A program made the translations under genes and the position numbers. Below, piece by piece: positions 1 through 4,295 of a stretch of DNA of 6,775 nucleotides. Under the pieces are notes generated by a model. The model was not told the DNA's origin, did no database searches, and was given only the letters and a program-made list of their open reading frames with translations. Source of the stretch: Candidatus Moranbacteria bacterium UBA2206 (GTDB lineage Bacteria; Patescibacteriota; Minisyncoccia; Moranbacterales; UBA2206); contig DCUU01000064.1 in NCBI GenBank assembly GCA_002328565.1, positions 1 through 6,775 on the forward strand. The letters run 5' to 3'. The stretch's first letter is position 1. Every line of letters starts with the position of its first letter.

Positions 1-48
1 TAACCTTTTTTATGAGCTAAGAGGTGCTATTGACTAAAGAGCTTGAAG

Positions 49-77
49 GATGCTATCTTTTGGTATCGTAGTTTTTT
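49..77 (+). terminator. possible weak Rho-independent terminator
   Basis: GATGCTA at 49-55 can pair with TGGTATC at 61-67 (seven pairs, two of them G-T) across a five-base loop. Six T residues follow at 72-77. This fits the end of a gene lying to the left of the window, and an open frame does stop at TAA 35-37, but too little of it is present to call. The stem is short and contains wobbles, so chance is a real alternative. Confidence 0.3.
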
Positions 78-103
78 GAAAATGTACGGTTCAATTTTTT
101 ATG

Positions 104-134
104 TTGAAATTCGTTTGTATCCTATTTTTACTAT
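104..134 (+). promoter_or_regulatory. weak candidate promoter for the small ORF
   Basis: TTGAAA at 104-109 resembles a sigma-70 type -35 box, and TACTAT at 129-134 is a four-of-six match to a -10 box with a 19-base spacer, longer than ideal. It would start transcription about 30 bases ahead of the ATG at 170. In such AT-rich DNA this is only a plausible assignment. Confidence 0.25.
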
Positions 135-157
135 AAAAAAATCTCAAATAAGATAAC

Positions 158-164
158 AAGGAGG
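158..164 (+). promoter_or_regulatory. strong Shine-Dalgarno site of the small ORF
   Basis: AAGGAGG lies five bases ahead of the ATG at 170. It is the only near-perfect Shine-Dalgarno sequence before a candidate start in this window; neither rpoB nor rpoC has one. It is the main reason to treat the short ORF as a real gene and it fixes the start codon. Confidence 0.75.
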
Positions 165-169
165 CAGAA

Positions 170-376
170 ATGAATAAATGCATAAAGTATGAAAAGGCAC
201 ATAGCCTAGGGGAAGCGAGGAATATCGCTAATGTAGATGGCCAATCTTCGGAGATAATTAATGTTGCTGATGCAATAAAAAATTTGAGCTCATGGAAGTG
301 GAGAAACGATCCCAAGGCGTTGGAAGGTATCAAAGAATGCCTTTGCAGGTATCTCTATCTTGTAATATTTTATTAA
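170..376 (+). CDS. small hypothetical protein, 68 aa
   Basis: I do not recognise this protein. Three signals support it as a gene: the AAGGAGG ribosome binding site at ideal spacing, an ATG start, and a terminator hairpin whose stem begins directly after the TAA stop. The first 55 or so residues are soluble in character, with a lysine-rich start, a central IINVADAIKNL stretch that looks helical, and a WKWRNDPKALEGIK segment. The last ten residues (RYLYLVIFY) are strongly hydrophobic and aromatic. That tail is too short and too close to the end for an ordinary membrane helix, so it could be a tail anchor or could mark a frame shifted or truncated original C-terminus. No signal peptide is visible. 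The DPKALEGIK stretch loosely recalls the C-termini of small antitoxins, but no toxin partner is adjacent and I do not assign that role. It appears transcriptionally separate from rpoB. Confidence 0.55.
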   Translation: MNKCIKYEKAHSLGEARNIANVDGQSSEIINVADAIKNLSSWKWRNDPKALEGIKECLCRYLYLVIFY

Positions 377-415
377 ACCCACTAACCAGAAACCTGATAG
401 TGGGTGTCTGTTTTT
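377..415 (+). terminator. Rho-independent terminator after the small ORF
   Basis: ACCCACTA at 377-384 pairs perfectly with TAGTGGGT at 398-405, and an inner CAG/CTG pairing (387-389 with 394-396) extends the helix around an AAAC loop. A T-rich run ending in TTTTT (411-415) follows. The stem starts directly after the stop codon at 374-376. This should end transcription of the small gene and insulate it from the rpoB promoters downstream. Confidence 0.8.
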
Positions 416-453
416 ATAAGGCAAAGCTAAATTAAGGTATATTTATTGATGAT

Positions 454-463
454 AATTGCAATT
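454..463. repeat. 10-bp perfect palindrome at the P1 -35 box
   Basis: AATTGCAATT is a perfect palindrome whose last base is the first base of the P1 -35 hexamer. Its TTGCAATT part recurs at 576-583, where it overlaps the P2 -35 box. A shared operator is possible, but short AT-rich palindromes are common by chance, so no regulator is proposed. Confidence 0.3.
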
Positions 464-491
464 TGACAACTTTTCATTCCTCTGATAAGAT
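463..491 (+). promoter_or_regulatory. promoter P1 upstream of rpoB (extended -10)
   Basis: A perfect TTGACA (463-468) is followed after exactly 17 bases by TAAGAT (486-491), with TG at 483-484 placed as an extended -10 element. This is a sigma-70 type housekeeping promoter by sequence. Transcription would begin near 498, giving rpoB a leader of roughly 240 bases. It lies just downstream of the small ORF's terminator, which supports rpoB having its own transcription start rather than depending on an upstream operon. Confidence 0.7.
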
Positions 492-531
492 AAGAATACA
501 AATCAGAAAGATAGCAGAAACGGCAGAAATA

Positions 532-603
532 ATGATAAAAAAACTAAAATCGGGTGAAACTGGACTGCAAGGCACTTGCAATTGTTTTTGTTTCAATATA
601 TAA
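532..603 (+). CDS. possible 23-codon leader ORF in the rpoB leader
   Basis: ATG at 532 opens a 23-codon frame ending at TAA 601-603. Its peptide begins MIKKLKSGE and ends with a cysteine- and phenylalanine-rich CNCFCFN stretch. The frame runs through the whole terminator-like hairpin at 566-593, so translation could in principle affect whether that hairpin forms, as in leader-peptide attenuation. The upstream GGCAG is a poor Shine-Dalgarno match, and a frame this short is easily found by chance. Confidence 0.15.
   Translation: MIKKLKSGETGLQGTCNCFCFNI
566..593 (+). terminator. terminator-like hairpin (possible attenuator) in rpoB leader
   Basis: TGCAAG (566-571) and CTTGCA (575-580) form a perfect six-pair stem with a GCA loop, followed by the T-rich run ATTGTTTTTGTTT (581-593). 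RNA started at P1 would reach it after about 95 bases, so it could release a short RNA or attenuate rpoBC. The stem is short and only half G/C, so termination would probably be partial. The 3' arm is also the -35 region of P2. Confidence 0.45.
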
Positions 604-604
604 T
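576..604 (+). promoter_or_regulatory. promoter P2 upstream of rpoB
   Basis: A consensus TATAAT (599-604) lies 17 bases downstream of TTGCAA (576-581), a four-of-six -35 match. Transcription would begin near 611, just past the terminator-like hairpin, leaving a leader of about 130 bases. In this arrangement P2 transcripts escape any attenuation acting on P1 transcripts. The perfect -10 with correct spacing makes this credible, although TATAAT can arise by chance in AT-rich DNA. Confidence 0.55.
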
Positions 605-701
605 GTTTTAGCATACATTTTTGTTTAGAAAATTCGTTTTATTTTACTTAGGGTGATAAAAAAATAAATAACTTAATACTTTTAACATAACTCATGTAAA
701 A

Positions 702-734
702 GCTTTATTTCTGAAAGTTCCCAGAAAAAAAAGC
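702..734 (+). promoter_or_regulatory. hairpin abutting the rpoB start
   Basis: GCTTT (702-706) and TTTCTG (708-713) can pair with AAAGC (730-734) and CAGAAA (722-727). This gives about eleven pairs with one small internal loop and an eight-base apical loop. The structure ends five bases before the ATG at 740 and would crowd ribosomes there, while leaving GAGCGG (742-747) free to serve the second ATG at 755. A role in translational control is an inference; most pairs are A-U. Confidence 0.35.
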
Positions 735-739
735 CGGAA

Positions 740-3700
740 ATGAGCGGTATTTCTATGGCTAAAGTTGACAAAAAACTGGAAGTTAAAACATCTTTCGGTT
801 CGGGTTCTTCCCTCTCAAAGCGGAAATTTTTCAAAAACATTTCCATGGTTTCTCTGCCAAACCTAATCGAATCACAAGTTAATTCATATGAATGGTTTAT
901 AGAGAAGGGCCTCAGAGAAATTTTAGATGAAGTTAACCCAATTCACGACTTTACCGAAAAAGACCTAGAACTTTCTTTTAAGGAATATTACCTAGACGAG
1001 CCAAAATATGACGAAGTGACAGCTAAAAACAAAAACATCTCTTTTGAAGCTCCTCTTCGTTGCAAAGTCCAACTTATCATCAAAAGCACTGGAGAAATAA
1101 AGGAACAAGAAATTTATCTCGGCGATTTCCCGCTGATGACTGACCGAGGAACTTTTATCATAAATGGAGTAGAAAGAGTCGTAGTTAGTCAAATTATCAG
1201 AAGTCCTGGTGTGTTTTTCACAATGGCTTATACCAAAGGCAAAAAGCTATTTGGCGCGAAAATTATCCCAAATCGAGGGGCTTGGTTGGAAATCGAAACT
1301 GATTTGGATGGTGCAATTTTTGTCAAAATTGACCGCAAAAGAAAAGTGGCTATCACTTCACTCCTGCGAGCTTTTGGCTATTCAACAGACAAGGAACTTT
1401 TAAATATTTTCAAAGATGCTGACAATGGGGAGATAAATCATATCGAAGCAACAATTGCCAAGGATGTAGCGAAAAACCAAGGAGAAGGATATAAGGAAGT
1501 ATATAAAAGAATTAGACCGGGTGATTTGGCCACTGAATCAAATGCTAAGTCAGTAGTGGATTCAATGTTTTTCAGTTTTGACAAATATGACTTTGGAGGA
1601 GTGGGACGTTATCGCTTGAACCAAAGACTGGAAGTTAATCGACCAGATAATGAAGAAAATAGAGTTTTAATGCTGGATGATTTGATTTTGATAATCAAGG
1701 AAATTATCCGACTAAACAACGATCCGCGAGCAATTGCTGATGATATCGATCATCTTGGAAACAGACGAGTGCGTTCTGTGGGAGAATTGGTGCAAAATAA
1801 AATGCGTGTGGGTCTCACTCGAACAGCCAGAAACATTAAGGACAGAATGAGTACTTGCGACATCGCTACTGTTGTGCCGGGACAACTTGTTAACTCTCGT
1901 CCTGTAGCAGCTTCAATCAAGGAATTTTTTTCCAGCTCACAGTTATCCCAATTTATGGACCAGGTTAATCCTTTGGCCGAGTTGGAGCATAAGAGACGAA
2001 TTAGCGCAATGGGACCGGGAGGACTCACTCGAGAACGCGCAGGTTTTGAAGTGCGAGATGTGCATCCTTCTCATTATGGCCGAATTTGTCCGGTAGAAAC
2101 TCCGGAAGGACCAAATATTGGTTTGGTTGGACATTTAGCCACTTATACAAAAATAAATTCCTATGGATTTTTAGAAACACCGTATCTTAAAATTTATCAC
2201 GAAATGGAAAATCAAGCGGAAAAGCTTGTAGGAAAAATTTTAAATGAAAAAATAGGTGAATTTGAAATAGGGACAGAAATCTCCGAAGAAGCGGCGGAAA
2301 AAATTGCTAAAAGCAAAGAAAAGAAAACGATCAAAATCAAACCGTGGATCAGTCGAGAAATTGAATATGTCAATGCTACAGTGGAAGACCGAAAAAATAT
2401 TGCTCATGCCGGAATTAACATTTCTAATAGTGGAAATATTTTAGATGAAATAGTTGGTGCGAGAGTGAAAGGTCAAGCCACAGAAATTGAAGCTGAAAAA
2501 TTAGACTATATCGATGTGAGCGCTAAGCAATGTATTTCAGTGGCAACTGCCCTTATTCCTTTCTTGGAACATGATGATGCCAACCGCGCTCTTATGGGTT
2601 CGAACATGCAACGTCAAGCTGTTTCTTGTGTAAAACCGCAAGCTCCACTAGTGGGAACTGGAATTGAAGACAAGGCCGCCGCAGATTCTGGACAAGTGGT
2701 AATTGCCAAAGCTGATGGGGAAATTATCGAAGTTGATGGCGACCATATTATCGTCAAAGAAGAAGCTCCGGTGGCGGCGAAAAAACCTTATCTAAAAAGA
2801 GAATACCGCTTGCAAACTTTTGTAAAATCAAATGCCTTCACATCTATGAATCAGGTTCCACGTGTAGAGAAAGGTCAGATGGTGAAGAAAGGACAACTTT
2901 TGGCGGACGGTGCTTCTACTGATCAAGGAGAATTGTCCCTTGGACAAAATGTGGTAGTGGCATTTATCCCTTGGGAAGGTTCTAACTATGAAGATGCAAT
3001 TATTATTTCACAAAAGTTAGTGGAAGATGATCGATATAGTTCAATTCATATTGAAGATTTCTCAATCGATGTGCGAGACACAAAACTTGGGCCCGAGATA
3101 ATCACTCGCGACATTCCAAATATCGGAGAAGAACGATTGAAAAATTTGGATGAAACTGGAATAATTCGAATTGGTGCAGAAGTTTCTTCTAGCGATATTT
3201 TAGTTGGAAAAATTTCTCCAAAAGGTGAAGGTGATTTGACTTCGGAAGAACGATTACTTCGTGCAATTTTTGGGGAAAAATCTCGAGACGTTAAGGATAG
3301 TTCGCTCTATTTGCCTCATGGTGAATACGGCAAGGTAGTGGATATAAAAATATTTTCGCGGGAACTTGGTGACAAACTTTCAACTGGTGTGATTTCGCAA
3401 ATTCAAGTGTCTGTTGCGCAACTCAAGAAAATTTCCGTAGGAGACAAGCTAGCGGGACGTCACGGAAACAAAGGTGTGATTTCAAGAGTAGCTCCTGTAG
3501 AAGATATGCCATATTTGCCAGACGGATCTCCAGTGGATATGATTATTAATCCTCTTGGTGTAGCTAGTCGTATGAACATTGGACAAATTTTGGAAACTCA
3601 TCTTGGTTGGGCCGCTTTGAAACTTGGGTATAAAGCCGCTACTCCAGCTTTGGAAGGAGTAACTGAAGAGCAAATCGAAGCTGAATTGGAAAAGGCGGGA

Positions 3701-4159
3701 CTACCAAAACATGGAAAATCACAACTAATCAATGGAAGAACGGGAGAAAAATTTGATAATGAATCAACAGTAGGTGTGATGTATGTTATGAAACTCCATC
3801 ATTTGGTGGATGACAAGATTCATATGCGCTCAATCGGACCGTACTCTTTGATTACTCAGCAACCGCTTGGTGGAAAAGCTCAGTTTGGTGGACAGAGATT
3901 TGGAGAAATGGAAGTTTGGGCTTTGGAAGGATATGGCGCCGCTTATACTTTGCAAGAAATGCTTACGATTAAATCTGATGATGTGATGGGACGAAGCAAA
4001 GCTTATGAATCAATTATCAAAGGCGAAATGATAAAGAGCCCGAATATTCCAGCCTCTTTCCATGTGCTTGTAAGCGAGCTTAAAGGCTTAGGAATGAATG
4101 TGGAACTCATTGGAGCGAAATCAGACGAAGATGAAAAAGAAGAACAGGATGGGGATTAA
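740..4159 (+). CDS. rpoB: DNA-directed RNA polymerase subunit beta
   Basis: Beta forms one pincer of RNA polymerase and part of the active site, the rifampicin pocket and the RNA exit path. All core beta regions appear in order: the N-terminal protrusion and lobe; DDIDHLGNRRVRSVGE; the rifampicin region (about 398-428, SSQLSQFMDQ to HKRRISAMGPGG); YGRICPVETPEGPNIGL; WEGSNYEDA with the acidic pair E751/D752; GDKLAGRHGNKG (901-912) with K903 and K911, matching the E. coli K1065/K1073 active-site lysines; and the C-terminal GGKAQFGGQRFGEMEVWALE (about 1044-1063) that docks on beta'. At 1139 aa it is full length for a beta lacking the large E. coli inserts, with a short acidic tail (DEDEKEEQDGD). 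The start is uncertain: ATG 740 has no well-placed Shine-Dalgarno, whereas ATG 755 (MAKVDKK) has GAGCGG at 742-747. rpoC follows 136 bases later in the same direction. Confidence 0.98.
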   Translation: MSGISMAKVDKKLEVKTSFGSGSSLSKRKFFKNISMVSLPNLIESQVNSYEWFIEKGLREILDEVNPIHDFTEKDLELSFKEYYLDEPKYDEVTAKNKNISFEAPLRCKVQLIIKSTGEIKEQEIYLGDFPLMTDRGTFIINGVERVVVSQIIRSPGVFFTMAYTKGKKLFGAKIIPNRGAWLEIETDLDGAIFVKIDRKRKVAITSLLRAFGYSTDKELLNIFKDADNGEINHIEATIAKDVAKNQGEGYKEVYKRIRPGDLATESNAKSVVDSMFFSFDKYDFGGVGRYRLNQRLEVNRPDNEENRVLMLDDLILIIKEIIRLNNDPRAIADDIDHLGNRRVRSVGELVQNKMRVGLTRTARNIKDRMSTCDIATVVPGQLVNSRPVAASIKEFFSSSQLSQFMDQVNPLAELEHKRRISAMGPGGLTRERAGFEVRDVHPSHYGRICPVETPEGPNIGLVGHLATYTKINSYGFLETPYLKIYHEMENQAEKLVGKILNEKIGEFEIGTEISEEAAEKIAKSKEKKTIKIKPWISREIEYVNATVEDRKNIAHAGINISNSGNILDEIVGARVKGQATEIEAEKLDYIDVSAKQCISVATALIPFLEHDDANRALMGSNMQRQAVSCVKPQAPLVGTGIEDKAAADSGQVVIAKADGEIIEVDGDHIIVKEEAPVAAKKPYLKREYRLQTFVKSNAFTSMNQVPRVEKGQMVKKGQLLADGASTDQGELSLGQNVVVAFIPWEGSNYEDAIIISQKLVEDDRYSSIHIEDFSIDVRDTKLGPEIITRDIPNIGEERLKNLDETGIIRIGAEVSSSDILVGKISPKGEGDLTSEERLLRAIFGEKSRDVKDSSLYLPHGEYGKVVDIKIFSRELGDKLSTGVISQIQVSVAQLKKISVGDKLAGRHGNKGVISRVAPVEDMPYLPDGSPVDMIINPLGVASRMNIGQILETHLGWAALKLGYKAATPALEGVTEEQIEAELEKAGLPKHGKSQLINGRTGEKFDNESTVGVMYVMKLHHLVDDKIHMRSIGPYSLITQQPLGGKAQFGGQRFGEMEVWALEGYGAAYTLQEMLTIKSDDVMGRSKAYESIIKGEMIKSPNIPASFHVLVSELKGLGMNVELIGAKSDEDEKEEQDGD

Positions 4160-4222
4160 GTTTAAAAAAGTTTATAAAGTTTAAAAGTTTATAAAGTTGG
4201 TAAAGTTAATAGAGTTGGTAGA
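4160..4222 (+). repeat. degenerate 9-bp tandem repeat, direct arm
   Basis: Directly after the rpoB stop, seven head-to-tail units of 8-10 bases run without gaps: GTTTAAAAAA, GTTTATAAA, GTTTAAAA, GTTTATAAA, GTTGGTAAA, GTTAATAGA, GTTGGTAGA. The consensus is GTT-NN-TARA, and the units drift away from GTTTATAAA towards the right. The array has no good coding reading. It is the left arm of a larger inverted structure whose right arm lies at 4249-4284. Confidence 0.7.
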
Positions 4223-4229
4223 TTTGAAT

Positions 4230-4248
4230 GTGTATTTAATAAATATAC
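4230..4248 (+). repeat. small central hairpin of the spacer
   Basis: GTGTATTT (4230-4237) and AAATATAC (4241-4248) can form eight pairs, one of them G-T, around an AAT loop. It sits between the two repeat arms, where it would be the apex of the larger fold. It contains almost no G/C and has no T tail, so it is unlikely to act as a terminator alone. Confidence 0.4.
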
Positions 4249-4284
4249 TTTCAAACTTTATAACTTTAAGAACTTTATAACTTA
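4249..4284 (-). repeat. inverted arm of the same 9-bp repeat
   Basis: Four units of the repeat occur here in reverse orientation: TTTCAAAC, TTTATAAC, TTTAAGAAC, TTTATAAC. The 10-mer AACTTTATAA at 4254-4263 and 4271-4280 is the exact complement of TTATAAAGTT at 4189-4198 and 4172-4181. Both pairs of copies are 17 bases apart, so the two stems can form in register as one long hairpin with a loop of about 55 bases. The arm ends eleven bases before the rpoC ATG, so the fold could influence rpoC translation or the message between the two genes. Confidence 0.65.
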
Positions 4285-4293
4285 ATGAAATAA
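4285..4293 (+). other. minimal ATG-AAA-TAA frame before rpoC
   Basis: ATG AAA TAA fits exactly between the end of the inverted repeat arm and the rpoC start, with two bases between its stop and the rpoC ATG. No Shine-Dalgarno sequence precedes either ATG. A start-stop element could affect initiation at rpoC, but a nine-base match is quite likely to be accidental. Confidence 0.15.
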
Positions 4294-4295
4294 TT

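Larger units (their letters stand above)
498..739 (+). other. rpoB 5' leader, no long gene
   Basis: This AT-rich stretch between the predicted P1 start and the rpoB start has no long open frame. It carries three CAGAAA copies (504-509, 515-520, 524-529), a terminator-like hairpin, a second promoter and a hairpin next to the rpoB start, each listed separately. The middle part (about 605-700) shows only weak A/T pairings, such as TTTATTTT at 638-645 with AAAATAAA at 661-668. I recognise no known riboswitch or ribosomal protein binding structure. Confidence 0.5.

Noticed and set aside
2..37. Open frame at the left edge ending NLFYELRGAID then TAA at 35-37, as the tail of an upstream gene
   Set aside because: Only eleven codons are visible with no recognisable motif. 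The possible terminator at 49-77 is suggestive but not enough to call a gene.
91..333. Minus-strand 80-codon ORF opposite the small plus-strand gene
   Set aside because: It overlaps the plus-strand ORF, which has the strong ribosome site and terminator. The minus frame has no comparable signals and resembles nothing known.
163..530. Exact 9-mer GGCAGAAAT at 163-171 and 522-530 as a duplicated translation start region
   Set aside because: Similarity fades outside the 9-mer, and the second copy lacks the AAGGAGG that makes the first functional.
629..640. AAAA-TTCG-TTTT as a stable tetraloop hairpin
   Set aside because: Four A-U pairs without the C-G closing pair that stabilises UUCG loops; it would not be stable.
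4244..4249. TATACT as a -10 box for a separate rpoC promoter
   Set aside because: It is a five-of-six match but has no acceptable -35 at 16-18 bases; TTGAAT at 4224-4229 leaves only 14 bases.
4160..4284. Spacer inverted repeat as a Rho-independent terminator or a CRISPR-like array
   Set aside because: The stem is almost pure A/T, the loop is about 55 bases and there is no T-run afterwards; termination would also cut off rpoC. Units of 8-10 bases without spacers are not CRISPR.
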